Shown: positions 1 through 8,889, counted from the stretch's first letter. The stretch is DNA of 63,475 nucleotides from Chryseobacterium sp. KLBC 52 (GCF_003347605.1 NZ_QDFZ01000025.1:769-64243), one strand, 5' to 3'. Translations and numbers: made by a program. Notes: a model not told the origin generated them from the sequence alone.

Positions 1-495
1 GGAACTAGCAATGTTCAAGCTCAAAATACAACTGCAACTACAACCGTAAACATTACCCTGAATGACGTAATCTCTATCGACGCAGGAAGTACTGCTATAG
101 GTAATACGGTTGACTTCAACTATGTTACTGCAGCTGACTACAACTCTGATCAGACCATTACCAAAGCGAACTCTTTGAAAGTTACTTCTACAAAGAACTT
201 TAATGTTAAAGTAAAAGCAGGAGGTGCTAATTTTATGAATGGAACGAACTTAATTCCTGTGAATGTTTTGACGATCAAAGCAGCTACAGCTGCCGGATCA
301 ATGGGAGGAACAAAAAATACTGTAGTTTTATCTGCAACAGATCAGAATTTAGTTACCAATGCCCCGCTGGGAAGCGCATTAACCCTAAACCTGGACTACA
401 CTATTCCAGCTGCAAAATCTTCATCTTCTGATATTTTAGGGAAGCCAGCCGGAACTTATACACAAACAGTAACTTATACCGCGACTGCTTTATAA
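1..495 (+). CDS. Pilin/spore-coat-U-like secreted subunit (5' end outside window)
   Basis: The frame is open from the first base, so the true start lies upstream. The first residues (GTSNVQAQ) look like the end of a signal peptide, leaving a mature protein of about 155 residues that begins near NTTATTTVNITL. It is a small all-beta protein, rich in Thr, Ala and Asn and without Cys. It ends in AGTYTQTVTYTATAL, the kind of final beta strand seen in spore coat U/DUF4402-type and fimbrial subunits. Its C-terminal half aligns by eye with the last domain of the protein at 4201-5631 (LNLDYTIPAA against LNVRYTISPA). Chaperone-like and usher-like genes follow directly, so I infer a secreted structural subunit of a surface fibre or coat. 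The family assignment is by pattern only. Confidence 0.6.
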   Translation, partial: GTSNVQAQNTTATTTVNITLNDVISIDAGSTAIGNTVDFNYVTAADYNSDQTITKANSLKVTSTKNFNVKVKAGGANFMNGTNLIPVNVLTIKAATAAGSMGGTKNTVVLSATDQNLVTNAPLGSALTLNLDYTIPAAKSSSSDILGKPAGTYTQTVTYTATAL

Positions 496-575
496 TAAAA
501 TTTTTAGTTTGTAAAGGCTTATTTTGCTACGTTTTCAGTAGTTTTGAGAATCTTTATTATTAAACTATTTACACC

Positions 576-1376
576 ATGCACAAGTTTATTCACCTTTTCA
601 TTTTCTTTATCCTTACAGGATCTTCTTCACTTCTGGCACAAAGCATCTCTATGTCGCCTACACGCTTGTTTTTCACAGGTAATCCAGGAGAAAAAGTAAC
701 AAAAACAGTCACGCTTCAAAACAGCTCGGATAAGGATTATGTTTTTAACCTCAACTATAAAGATTGGGTTAGAGAGGAAGACGGAAATAAGGTTTATCTT
801 GAAGCAGGCAGTTCAAAAACTTCCAATGCCTCCTGGGTATCCACCTTAGAAAACGCCGTAACAGTTCCTGCCAAAAGTACAAAGGAAATTGTGGTAACCA
901 TGCAGATTCCGGCAAACGCATCACAGTCTGCCGTGACGAACAGTATGTTGTTTTTCACCCAGCTTCCTCAGCAGGCAGATAAGGCACGTGTTCAGAATGG
1001 TATTGGTATTATCACCTTATTTGAGGTGGGACTTCATATCTTTTACACTCCACCGGGAAACCATGTGAAAAGTCTGGATATCACCAATATTTCAGAAGTG
1101 AAAAATGAGAATGCGGCAAATAGAAAGGTTGCTGTAAGCATTCATAATGATGGAAACACCATCAATGATGCCACCGTTGAGTTTGAACTCACCAATACAG
1201 ACAGTGGTAAAGAAATAAAATTACCTCCAATTTCCATCTCCATGCTTCCGGATACCAATCAGGTTGTTCAGTTTTCATTACCAGAGAACATTTCAGGGAA
1301 CTTCCTTGGCGTGGTTATCGTCAAAATGGCAGAATCCAATGATTTACGTGTAGGAGAAAAAAACTTTAAATTTTAA
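576..1376 (+). CDS. PapD-like periplasmic pilus-assembly chaperone
   Basis: 266 aa with a signal peptide ending ...SSSLLAQ. The mature start SISMSPTRLFF, followed by a stretch about alternating strands (VTKTVTLQNSSDKDYVF), is typical of the N-terminal Ig-like domain of fimbrial chaperones, where a conserved strand binds the subunit. A second beta domain begins after about residue 155 (FYTPPGN, then VAVSIHNDGNTINDATVEFEL). The length is slightly above the usual 230-250 aa. It starts 80 bp after the subunit gene and ends 9 bp before the usher-like gene, so the genes are probably cotranscribed. Its expected job is to hold subunits in the periplasm until they reach the outer-membrane protein encoded next. 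The fold call is fairly secure; the partner assignment is inferred from gene order. Confidence 0.7.
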   Translation: MHKFIHLFIFFILTGSSSLLAQSISMSPTRLFFTGNPGEKVTKTVTLQNSSDKDYVFNLNYKDWVREEDGNKVYLEAGSSKTSNASWVSTLENAVTVPAKSTKEIVVTMQIPANASQSAVTNSMLFFTQLPQQADKARVQNGIGIITLFEVGLHIFYTPPGNHVKSLDITNISEVKNENAANRKVAVSIHNDGNTINDATVEFELTNTDSGKEIKLPPISISMLPDTNQVVQFSLPENISGNFLGVVIVKMAESNDLRVGEKNFKF

Positions 1377-1385
1377 AATTAAGCT

Positions 1386-4190
1386 TTGAAACCACAAAAT
1401 GGAATATCAATCTCAGTACTAAGAAGAACAATCTTATTTTTCGTATTTGTTCTTCTGCATTTTTCGTGGGCCTTTGCACAGGAAAAGAAGGATATACAAA
1501 TCCATTTTGAAAATGACAGTGTAACTGTTGAGAAGGGTTCTACTTTTACTAATTTCCTTGTCATTGAGAATAAAAGTTCTGAAGAGATAATAATTCAGAA
1601 TATCATCCCTCAGGAAAACTATCCGGGATTGCTTTTCTATCCCAAAAATGACTTTACCTTAGGCGCGGGTCAGTCTAAAAATCTTCCTGTGAAACTGATC
1701 GCCAACCTGGATTTTATGAAACTGAGATCCAATAAGATCCAATTCCAGGTTTCGTATGCCACTCCAACGGTCACCAGAACTGAAAGCACCTCGTTCGTCG
1801 TTGCTAAGGGCGAAAACAAAAACATCGCAATTTATACGGCCACCTACGAAAATTTCATTAACCCGGCTTTGCCTCAATCTTCAATCCTGCTGACTGTAGA
1901 AAACCAGGGGTACAGTAAACGAACCGTTAAGATTGATTTGCAGTCAATTCCTGATGGTCTGGAAATTTTGCCAAAACAACAAACCGTATCTCTGGAAGGT
2001 TTAGAAAAACAAACGCTTGAAATTAAAATTGCCGTTCGAAAACAGAATACACTTTATCCGGAATTTAATATTAATGCAATCGTCACAGATCTGCTTGATA
2101 ATAAAATTGTGGGAAGCAATACGCTCTATTTAGTCATTTTATCGCACAACAGACAAATTGCCCGTGGAAACGAAGCGGTGAGTGGAAGTAATTTTGCGGA
2201 AATGAGCTATAATGAAAACAGTTCAGGTTTCAATTTTCTTCAATTGAGGGGAAACACAGCATTCCGGGTGACTGAGAATTTAAAATCACGCTTCAATATC
2301 GGTGCAGATTACTATTTTGAAGACGGCCTTTATAACGTGTATGATACCTGGCTGGAGCTGGAAAGAAAAAATACGGTATTGCGCTTGGGAAATGTTAACA
2401 GCAGTGATTACGATTACCCGGTTTTCGGAAGAGGTGGGAAAATTTCTACCAGATTTGGTAACAATAATCAGGTTGAAGTTCTTGCACTGGAAAATAATTA
2501 TAATCTGTACGGTACCTATTTCCAGCAAACAGAAGGGTCTACCATGGCAGGTGGAAAATATGCTTTTGGAAATGCTAAATCTTTCAATGGAAAAGTATCC
2601 TATATATTTGATCATGATCCGCGATTTAACGTAGATACTCAGGTAGCGAACGCTGTAACATCATTGTTAATTAACGAAAAACACATCATCCGCACGGAGT
2701 TGGGTCTGAGCAACGAAAAAGGCCTTTCGAATAAAGACGAAAACACAGGAGCTTCAATGGGAGCCAATTATGAAGGAAAAATAGGCAAATGGGATATACA
2801 ATCTTTCAATTCCTTTGCCACCAAAAGTTATGCAGGGATCAAACGGGGATCTTTTTTCTCAAATCAGCGCATCGGCCGCCAATTTTCTGGTGCTCAGCGT
2901 GCTTTTATACAATACCAGAATTCACAGGTAGAACCCGAGTTCCTGAGTTTCCAGAGTGAACCCATCCAACCTGGGAATACCTCTAATTTGCGTTATTATT
3001 TCAACAGTACAGAAGCTTTGGGACTAGGATATCAGTTTTCTTTAAAGAAGTGGAATTTCCTACTTTCTCCAAAAGTTGAAAAACAAAAAACAGCAAATTT
3101 TTATACATCACAGGAACTTTTTTCTTACCGTTTGGAAGCCAACATCAGTACCACATTAGGTGCCCACGGATTGAACCTGACGGCTGAATATTCTTATTCA
3201 AAAGAGAATGATCAACCAGACTGGTTCAACAGTTTGAAAACAACTTTATCTTACAGATATAAGTCATTCTCCCTCAACGGAACAGCCCAATGGAATGCCA
3301 TCAGTGTCTTTGATTTAAATTCTTATTATGATGTAAACCGTAAATTTGCCAACTATAATGTGTATGCCTCCTATAATTTTCAGATGTTTAATCATAATCT
3401 GACCGGATCTTTTTCAGCGGGGACTTTCTATTCGGAACTTTATAAAAATTTAAACAGCAATATCACCGGTAATCTGGAATATAAGATTTCACCTTCCTGG
3501 TCTACCACAGGGTATTTTAATCTTTCCGGTTATAAATCAACAGCTGAATATGCAACCAGTGGAAGTTATTACCAGTTCAGAGCAGGAATTAAAAAATATT
3601 TTACCACGGCAACAGCGCTCGGAAATTATAAAGTGGCTTTCCAGTTCTTTGAAGATAAAAATTTTAATGGACTTCTGGAATCCGGCGAATCGGTACTTGC
3701 TAATGAAATTGTAAAGCTGGACAATTATGTAGCGATAACAGATAAGAATGGAAAAGTAGTTTTTCAGAATGTGCCTGAAGGGACTTATACACTGAAAATG
3801 AACGAAAGTGCAGGTGCCCGGTTGATGATGGATCCTGTCATCATGGTTCATGCCAATATTAACCGTAAAGTAGGCTTGGTAAAAAATATCAGGGTAAGTG
3901 GGAAATTGACAGAGATCAGGCAAGCATACGATGTTTTGGAAACGGATGTAACAGGAATTGTAGTGTATGCAAAAAGTGAAGAGGGTATGATCTATACTGC
4001 TGTGGTTAATCAAAAAAATGAATTTGAATTTTTCCTGAAAGATGGAAAATACACCCTTTATATTGAAAATGACAAATACAGCTATGTGCAACCTACCCAA
4101 ACTATTCAGGTGACAAAAGAAGGGTATTCAAAAATTGTGGTTTTTGAATACAAGAAGAAAGACACTACCATTAAGGTGAAAAAGTTTTAA
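1386..4190 (+). CDS. Usher-like outer-membrane protein with N-terminal Ig-like and C-terminal beta-sandwich domains
   Basis: 934 aa. No ATG lies near the 5' end of the frame, so TTG at 1386, giving signal peptide RRTILFFVFVLLHFSWAFAQ, is the best start. Residues about 30-260 look like two Ig-like (COG1470-type) domains (TFTNFLVIENKSSEEIII; NQGYSKRTVKIDLQ). Residues about 270-740 are rich in alternating aromatic strands ending in short turns (FNIGADYYFEDGLYNVYDTW; LGLGYQFSLKKWNFLLSPKV), as in a large outer-membrane barrel. The C-terminal part holds an EF-hand-like loop (FFEDKNFNGLLESGE), a carboxypeptidase-regulatory-like domain (AITDKNGKVVFQNVPEGTYTL) and a last beta domain. Size and order resemble a fimbrial usher (N-domain, barrel, two C-domains), but I see no canonical usher signature. 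The usher role is inferred from architecture and neighbours. Confidence 0.55.
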   Translation: MKPQNGISISVLRRTILFFVFVLLHFSWAFAQEKKDIQIHFENDSVTVEKGSTFTNFLVIENKSSEEIIIQNIIPQENYPGLLFYPKNDFTLGAGQSKNLPVKLIANLDFMKLRSNKIQFQVSYATPTVTRTESTSFVVAKGENKNIAIYTATYENFINPALPQSSILLTVENQGYSKRTVKIDLQSIPDGLEILPKQQTVSLEGLEKQTLEIKIAVRKQNTLYPEFNINAIVTDLLDNKIVGSNTLYLVILSHNRQIARGNEAVSGSNFAEMSYNENSSGFNFLQLRGNTAFRVTENLKSRFNIGADYYFEDGLYNVYDTWLELERKNTVLRLGNVNSSDYDYPVFGRGGKISTRFGNNNQVEVLALENNYNLYGTYFQQTEGSTMAGGKYAFGNAKSFNGKVSYIFDHDPRFNVDTQVANAVTSLLINEKHIIRTELGLSNEKGLSNKDENTGASMGANYEGKIGKWDIQSFNSFATKSYAGIKRGSFFSNQRIGRQFSGAQRAFIQYQNSQVEPEFLSFQSEPIQPGNTSNLRYYFNSTEALGLGYQFSLKKWNFLLSPKVEKQKTANFYTSQELFSYRLEANISTTLGAHGLNLTAEYSYSKENDQPDWFNSLKTTLSYRYKSFSLNGTAQWNAISVFDLNSYYDVNRKFANYNVYASYNFQMFNHNLTGSFSAGTFYSELYKNLNSNITGNLEYKISPSWSTTGYFNLSGYKSTAEYATSGSYYQFRAGIKKYFTTATALGNYKVAFQFFEDKNFNGLLESGESVLANEIVKLDNYVAITDKNGKVVFQNVPEGTYTLKMNESAGARLMMDPVIMVHANINRKVGLVKNIRVSGKLTEIRQAYDVLETDVTGIVVYAKSEEGMIYTAVVNQKNEFEFFLKDGKYTLYIENDKYSYVQPTQTIQVTKEGYSKIVVFEYKKKDTTIKVKKF

Positions 4191-4200
4191 ATTTAAAAGT

Positions 4201-5631
4201 ATGAAAAAGATGAGGCCTTTTCTAATAGGAGTTTTTACCGTGTTGTGCGGTTCTGCAGCTACGAAAGCTCAGGATGTGTATCTGTCCGTTCCTGAAAGTA
4301 ATATTTTTAACAGGAGCGAATTTACTTCAGTACCTACAAGGGTAATGACGAACGCCAACAGAACCAACTGGGATTATGCCTTTTTGGGATTGCTCCCAAC
4401 AGCTCCTACATTTACCTCTGTTTCCGGGCCCAATTTTACGCACTCTTCTTCCTCACTTACTTTACCCGGTTCCGCGCTTCTGTGGCAGTTGGAAAGTATG
4501 GGCGGGCAGATGCCGTCTACCGGATTTTCAGGTTATCTTCCAGGTTTTCAGTCGTTCAGTACAAGTGCTGTAAAATGGTTTGAACCGCCATCCATCAGTC
4601 TCGGTGGAGGATTCAACCGGGGAAATATCAATTTTATATTTAAAATTCCTGCCTCTCAATTTAGTGCCAATGCCTTCCGGGCAGGAAATTACTCCATGGA
4701 TATAACTCAGAACTATAATGACTTCACACCACGTAATTTTAAAACAGTTTTAGTTATTCCTTCGGCTATAAAATGGGTGGCAAACTCTTTAACAAAATAC
4801 ATAGAAATATCGTCTTTGAACGACTACCGCAGTACAAGCACGCGGGTGTGGGATTTGGGAAGTACAGAAATAGCCAATACGGTTGATTTTAATTTTTGGG
4901 CGAAAGCTGCCACAAATGTTCAGTTTACCTCATCTAAAGGTGTTCCGGGAACCAGAAATATAGCAAGCATTAAATTGGGCAGTAACGGATCTTCACTCAC
5001 GACCAAAGCCTTATCTTCTGATTTTCAGAATTTTTCTCCTGCTAATTTCAGTGTTGCAGCAGGAAACAGAAACAGCTTTATTCCTCAGCTTTATGTGTCT
5101 GCGGAAGATTTTAAAAACTTTTTTTTTGAAGCCGGAACCTATACATTTGAATTGAACTTCAATGCCAGCAGTACAGATAACTCCATTAACAGCTTGCAAA
5201 ATACGGCTGTTCAGTTGAAGGTGCTTCCTTTGTCGGAGATCACCATTCCCAGTTCCGGACGCAACGTCAACTTCAATTTTAATACCGCTGCCCACTACAC
5301 CGATGGTCAGTCACAAATGATTCCGAACCAAATCACGTTATCCAATAACGAAAATTTTGAGCTCTATGTAAAGTCGGACGAAAATTATTTTAAGAAAGGC
5401 GGTCTGCAGACCAGCATCAATTCAAATATTTTACAAATTGGTATGGATGGGAGCTCTGTCAATGTTCCCTTATCCAAAACTCCTCAAAAAATACTCTTTA
5501 ACGGAACACCGGTTCTGGACCGTGCACTGAACGTAAGATACACTATATCTCCTGCGGGTGCCCAAAGTTTGGTAGGGCAGGAAAATACCACTTACTCTGT
5601 CAATGTTTATTATAGCTTTACGGCCATTTAG
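4201..5631 (+). CDS. Large multi-domain secreted protein, probable tip adhesin/subunit of the same system
   Basis: 476 aa, ATG start 10 bp after the usher-like gene, signal peptide ending ATKAQ. Three subunit-like segments can be seen. Two carry the phrase F-x-AG-x-Y (FRAGNYSMDIT near residue 160 and FFEAGTYTFELNF near 310). The third covers about residues 350-476 and aligns with the small subunit at the window start (NENFELYVK against TKNFNVKVK, then LNVRYTISPA and a closing YSVNVYYSFTAI). An N-terminal lobe plus a pilin-type C-terminal lobe is what two-domain tip adhesins look like. The ligand is unknown. Position as last gene of the operon fits a minor or tip component. The module comparison was made by reading, not by alignment software. 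Confidence 0.5.
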   Translation: MKKMRPFLIGVFTVLCGSAATKAQDVYLSVPESNIFNRSEFTSVPTRVMTNANRTNWDYAFLGLLPTAPTFTSVSGPNFTHSSSSLTLPGSALLWQLESMGGQMPSTGFSGYLPGFQSFSTSAVKWFEPPSISLGGGFNRGNINFIFKIPASQFSANAFRAGNYSMDITQNYNDFTPRNFKTVLVIPSAIKWVANSLTKYIEISSLNDYRSTSTRVWDLGSTEIANTVDFNFWAKAATNVQFTSSKGVPGTRNIASIKLGSNGSSLTTKALSSDFQNFSPANFSVAAGNRNSFIPQLYVSAEDFKNFFFEAGTYTFELNFNASSTDNSINSLQNTAVQLKVLPLSEITIPSSGRNVNFNFNTAAHYTDGQSQMIPNQITLSNNENFELYVKSDENYFKKGGLQTSINSNILQIGMDGSSVNVPLSKTPQKILFNGTPVLDRALNVRYTISPAGAQSLVGQENTTYSVNVYYSFTAI

Positions 5632-5785
5632 CCATACTTTCTGAAATGACTCCTCCTCATGGACAATATTCAATGGCCGGAGAAACACAATATTGATAAA
5701 GTAACTGCATCCAAAAAAATAGGGTGATTGGCTGCGAAGATGACCAATTTTACTTTTATATGCTGATGAAAAATTCCTGCATCGG

Positions 5786-5809
5786 CATATAATCATATAA
5801 TCATATAAT
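5786..5809. repeat. Short tandem repeat, 3 x 8 bp (CATATAAT)
   Basis: Three exact consecutive copies of CATATAAT lie in the non-coding stretch between the fibre operon and the transposase relic. Copy number could vary by slippage. No function can be read from it. Confidence 0.7.
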
Positions 5810-5829
5810 AGAGTGTATACCTTCCAGAC

Positions 5830-6240
5830 ATTCGTTTTTTGAGTATATGTTGTGACAGCATTTTATGGCTGAGGTTTCCCCATGCAATTGGCGGAAAAAC
5901 ACAAAACTGTCCAAAAAAAATTCTGAAGTATCTCTATCGGTACATTTTCTTCCTTTGATGATTTTTCCTTCATCAATCCCTTATATTTTCAGTGCCTGTA
6001 GATGTATTTTGGTAGTATGGCTATCAATGATTGCCACTTCACGCTGCCATTTTTATCTTGCATTATTCAGCTGTTTGTGATGAGTAATCTATTGATACAG
6101 TTCTATATTTCACCCTTTCTATATTTTCGATAATACCTGTAAACAGTCTGCCAGAGACAAAAATTCCCTGAAGTCTGACACAGCCGTTTTTGTGAGATAA
6201 AACAGAACCTGTATTATTTCAGGTAAATCCCATTTGTTTT
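5830..6240 (-). pseudogene. Decayed IS5-type transposase remnant
   Basis: Read on the minus strand, one frame gives IIQVLFYLTKTAV, then (past several in-frame stops) ITHHKQLNNAR and AIIDSHTTK, then another stop and GIDEGKIIKGRK. This order matches IS5-family DDE transposases, whose usual text is (Y)LLRTGCQWR ... IIDSQSVK ... GYDAGKKIKGRKRH. The IIDS element lies at 6020-6031 and the GRK element near 5930-5971. At least five stop codons interrupt the frame, so it is inactive. A weaker match (HNIYSKNECLEGI) continues to about 5830. No terminal inverted repeats were recognised. The rest of the 758-bp gap between 5631 and 6390 holds no gene that I can support. Confidence 0.7.
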
Positions 6241-6389
6241 TTTTTAAACTAATATGATATTTTTTTTAACTTGCTACCTTCTGGAAGAAAGGTCTGAACG
6301 ATATGTTTTTAGTTGTATTTAAACAATATAACCCTTTCTCCCTTCTTTCAAAAAAATCAAACAGCTTCTAAAACCGTGATACTTAATTT

Positions 6390-7124
6390 ATGAATGATTT
6401 TATCAACGAACTCCAATTAAAAATCGAAAGACTGGAAAACGAAATCAATTTCAAGAACGGATTGATCTCAATATTGTCTCATGACTCAAAAGAATTGTTG
6501 GGAACCTTTCTGTGGATTACAGAAGAACTTGAGCAAAAGACTTTAAGTGAGGAAGATTTTTTTAAGTTGTTACCACAGATAAAACGGGATGCCCAGAAGA
6601 ATCTTCAAACTATTCAGGACAGTAGTACGTGGCTAAAAACACAATACGGGGAATTTAAGATTAAACCTGAGAAAATCATGGTGATGGATCTATTTCACTA
6701 TTTGGAAGAAAAATATGCTGCTCAGTTAAAAGAAAAAAATATCAATTTTCATTTCAAAGGAGATGAAAATGTATTTCTTACAAGTGATCGCCTGTTGCTT
6801 GAATATGTTTTAGACAAAATTTTCAACAATGCGGTAAAATATTCCTTTCCGGGGCAAGATATTTATTTACAGGAAATTACAGAAGGTGACCAGGTGGTAC
6901 TTTCTATAATTGATTCCGGAACGGGAATCAATGAAAAGTATTTACCTGAGATCTACACTTATGGTAATCCCATATTTCTGGGAACTGTAGGCGAGAAAGG
7001 AGTGGGATTAAGTTTGAAAATTGTAAAAAATTTTATATCCTTGCTTAAGGGAAACATCCAAATCATTTCCACTGAAAATAAAGGTACGACAGTTTCCCTT
7101 TTTTTACGTAAATTTATAGAATGA
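6390..7124 (+). CDS. Soluble sensor histidine kinase
   Basis: 244 aa, no signal peptide or membrane segment. A short N-terminal helix (NELQLKIERLENEINFKNG) leads into the phosphoacceptor region LISILSHDSKELL, with His31 as likely phosphorylated residue. The ATPase part shows the N box (LDKIFNNAVKYSFPG), a G1-like SIIDSGTGI and a G2-like GEKGVGLSLKIVKNF. No sensing domain is present, so the input is probably another protein or a cytoplasmic cue. The stop overlaps the start of the response regulator by 4 bp (ATGA), a strong sign that the two work together. It lies downstream of the fibre operon but is separated from it by about 750 bp of relic DNA, so a regulatory link is only possible. Confidence 0.85.
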   Translation: MNDFINELQLKIERLENEINFKNGLISILSHDSKELLGTFLWITEELEQKTLSEEDFFKLLPQIKRDAQKNLQTIQDSSTWLKTQYGEFKIKPEKIMVMDLFHYLEEKYAAQLKEKNINFHFKGDENVFLTSDRLLLEYVLDKIFNNAVKYSFPGQDIYLQEITEGDQVVLSIIDSGTGINEKYLPEIYTYGNPIFLGTVGEKGVGLSLKIVKNFISLLKGNIQIISTENKGTTVSLFLRKFIE

Positions 7125-7768
7125 TGGGTTTAAAAGTAAACATTCGCATTGTTGTAGCAGACGATCATGGTATCGTCCGGATGGGTTTGATACAGACGAT
7201 TAAACGCCTCAGACCTGATGCCATAATTTCAGAAGTAGAGGATTATAAATCGCTGTACAAATTAATACTGAAAGAAGAATTTGATCTGGCCATTATGGAC
7301 GTTAACATGCCTAATGGTACAGTTCAGGAAGCAATAGATTACATAAAAATTCATCAACCTGCATTAAAAGTGCTCATATTTTCTTCACAGGATGAAGAGT
7401 TGTATGGAATGCGTTATCTGAAAATGGGTGCTGGCGGCTATCTAAGCAAGCTAAGCTCTACTGAAGTAATTGAGACTGCTTTAACGGCAATGCTCAGTAA
7501 GGGCCGATATGTAAGTGAGAATATAAAAGAAGCGATTTTTTTAGAATCATTACATGGTACACCCAAAAGTTCTCCCTTTGAAGCGCTGTCAGACCGTGAA
7601 TTGCAAATTGCCAATAAGCTTGCAGAAGGTCTTCCCCTCAAAGAAATTTCTAATCAGCTGAATCTTCATTCATCAACGATCAGTACATACAAAATCAGGT
7701 TGTTTGAGAAGCTGAAAATACGATCCATACCCGAATTGGTAGAGATCCTCAGGCTGTATAATCAGTAG
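7121..7768 (+). CDS. NarL/LuxR-type response regulator
   Basis: 215 aa. The receiver domain (about residues 8-130) contains the acidic pair D14-D15 and the phosphoacceptor D60 in LAIMDVNMPN. A LuxR-type helix-turn-helix follows at about 150-210 (LSDRELQIANKLAEGL, KEISNQLNLHSSTISTYK). Two Met codons open the frame (MMGLKV); the first overlaps the kinase stop. It is the expected output partner of the kinase at 6390-7124 and would act as a DNA-binding transcription factor. Targets cannot be read from the sequence. Confidence 0.88.
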   Translation: MMGLKVNIRIVVADDHGIVRMGLIQTIKRLRPDAIISEVEDYKSLYKLILKEEFDLAIMDVNMPNGTVQEAIDYIKIHQPALKVLIFSSQDEELYGMRYLKMGAGGYLSKLSSTEVIETALTAMLSKGRYVSENIKEAIFLESLHGTPKSSPFEALSDRELQIANKLAEGLPLKEISNQLNLHSSTISTYKIRLFEKLKIRSIPELVEILRLYNQ

Positions 7769-7874
7769 ATATTTTATCATAAAGATGGGTTATGATTCAA
7801 TCTCTGCTCCTTTGTACAGAGCTGTAGTCAGTTATTAGTCCCTAAATATCCGGTTAATGGGAACCAAGAATAAA

Positions 7875-7910
7875 AAAATGGCGCCACTGATCTTAAAGTG
7901 GTGCCATTTT
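7875..7910. terminator. Bidirectional hairpin terminator
   Basis: A 14-bp stem (7875-7888 with 7897-7910, one G-U pair) and 8-nt loop end in A/T runs on both sides (AAAATGGCGCCACT ... AGTGGTGCCATTTT). It lies between the convergent response regulator and DapB-like genes and can serve both. Confidence 0.8.
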
Positions 7911-8038
7911 GTTGTTTGTAACCAGGACGAGCGTATACTCAAACACTTTTCTCGATGATTTAGTTCCTTTGAATCCAATTAAACAAGCTTTTTACAATAT
8001 AATTTTAAACACCCGAAATACTAGACATTGACATATTG

Positions 8039-8842
8039 TTAAAATGCCATTATTGAGTCTAATCCTCTTCGTAAACCTTTGAAAGTATCAATATTTTTGA
8101 TGGCAAGTAATACTCCTTTTACATAGGGCTCCGCACTTTCTCCGGAATCATGTCTTAGTATTAATTTTTCTCCTTTGAGTCCAAAGATCGTTTCAACGGC
8201 GAGCGTGTGGCCGGGCAGGCGAACAGCATGAACCTGTATGCCGTTTATTGTTGCACCTCTTGTTTCTTTATTTCCGATGGTATCATCTATTGCTACAGAT
8301 AGTTCAGGCTTTTGAACTTTAGAAAGACGATAAGCCAATTCTGCCACTGTTCCGCTTGGTGCATCAATTTTGTTAGCATCCGCATAGTCAATGATCTCAT
8401 AATGGGGGATATATTGTGCTGCCATTTCAGCAAACTTTTGCAATAAAACAACAGTTAGCGCAAAGTTCCCGGCAGCAAGAACAGAAGTATTATTTTCATT
8501 GGCTATACGTTCGATTTCTTCATAATCTTTATCAGTTAGTCCTGAAGTTCCAATGATGACTTTTTTGCCTTTTTGTAAAGCAGTGTGGATATTATGCTTC
8601 GCTATCTCCGGTTTGGTAAAATCTACAAGAATATCAAACTCTACATTTTCTATTGCATCTTCGATAGATTGAAACAATGGTATATTTTTATCCGATTTTA
8701 ATGACAGAATTTCTGACAGATTTTTTCCGTCTTGAGATAAAGAAAGTCCACCTGTTAATATCATTTCGTCATTATTTACTATTGCTCTGCTAATTTCAGA
8801 ACCCGCCCATCCGGTGGCTCCCGCAACAAAAACTTTTTTCAT
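8039..8842 (-). CDS. DapB-family reductase lacking the usual catalytic histidines
   Basis: 267 aa. The N-terminal Rossmann motif is GATGWAGSE (residues 8-16). The C-terminal dihydrodipicolinate-reductase domain has the hallmark KIDAPSGT (158-165) and RGATINGIQVHAVRLPGHT. DapB makes tetrahydrodipicolinate in lysine and diaminopimelate synthesis. In E. coli DapB the active-site text is AHHRHK (His159, His160, Lys163); here it is YADANK, so the Lys is kept but both His are replaced by Ala154 and Asp155. The protein therefore belongs to a divergent DapB-like group that may act on another substrate. A divergently transcribed AraC regulator (9111) supports an inducible role rather than housekeeping. 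No symbol is given for this reason. Confidence 0.75.
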   Translation of the reverse strand: MKKVFVAGATGWAGSEISRAIVNNDEMILTGGLSLSQDGKNLSEILSLKSDKNIPLFQSIEDAIENVEFDILVDFTKPEIAKHNIHTALQKGKKVIIGTSGLTDKDYEEIERIANENNTSVLAAGNFALTVVLLQKFAEMAAQYIPHYEIIDYADANKIDAPSGTVAELAYRLSKVQKPELSVAIDDTIGNKETRGATINGIQVHAVRLPGHTLAVETIFGLKGEKLILRHDSGESAEPYVKGVLLAIKNIDTFKGLRRGLDSIMAF

Positions 8843-8889
8843 AATATTATTTTTATTTATTGAATGTTATTTTTACTATTAATCTATCT

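Noticed and set aside
3537..4100. Minus-strand open frame of 187 aa
   Set aside because: It is a shadow of the usher-like gene, with composition unlike a real protein (many Phe, Ile, His and Cys) and no supporting context.
5865..6080. Plus-strand open frame of 71 aa
   Set aside because: It is the antisense of the decayed IS5-type transposase; its codons mirror the IIDS and GRK motifs on the other strand.
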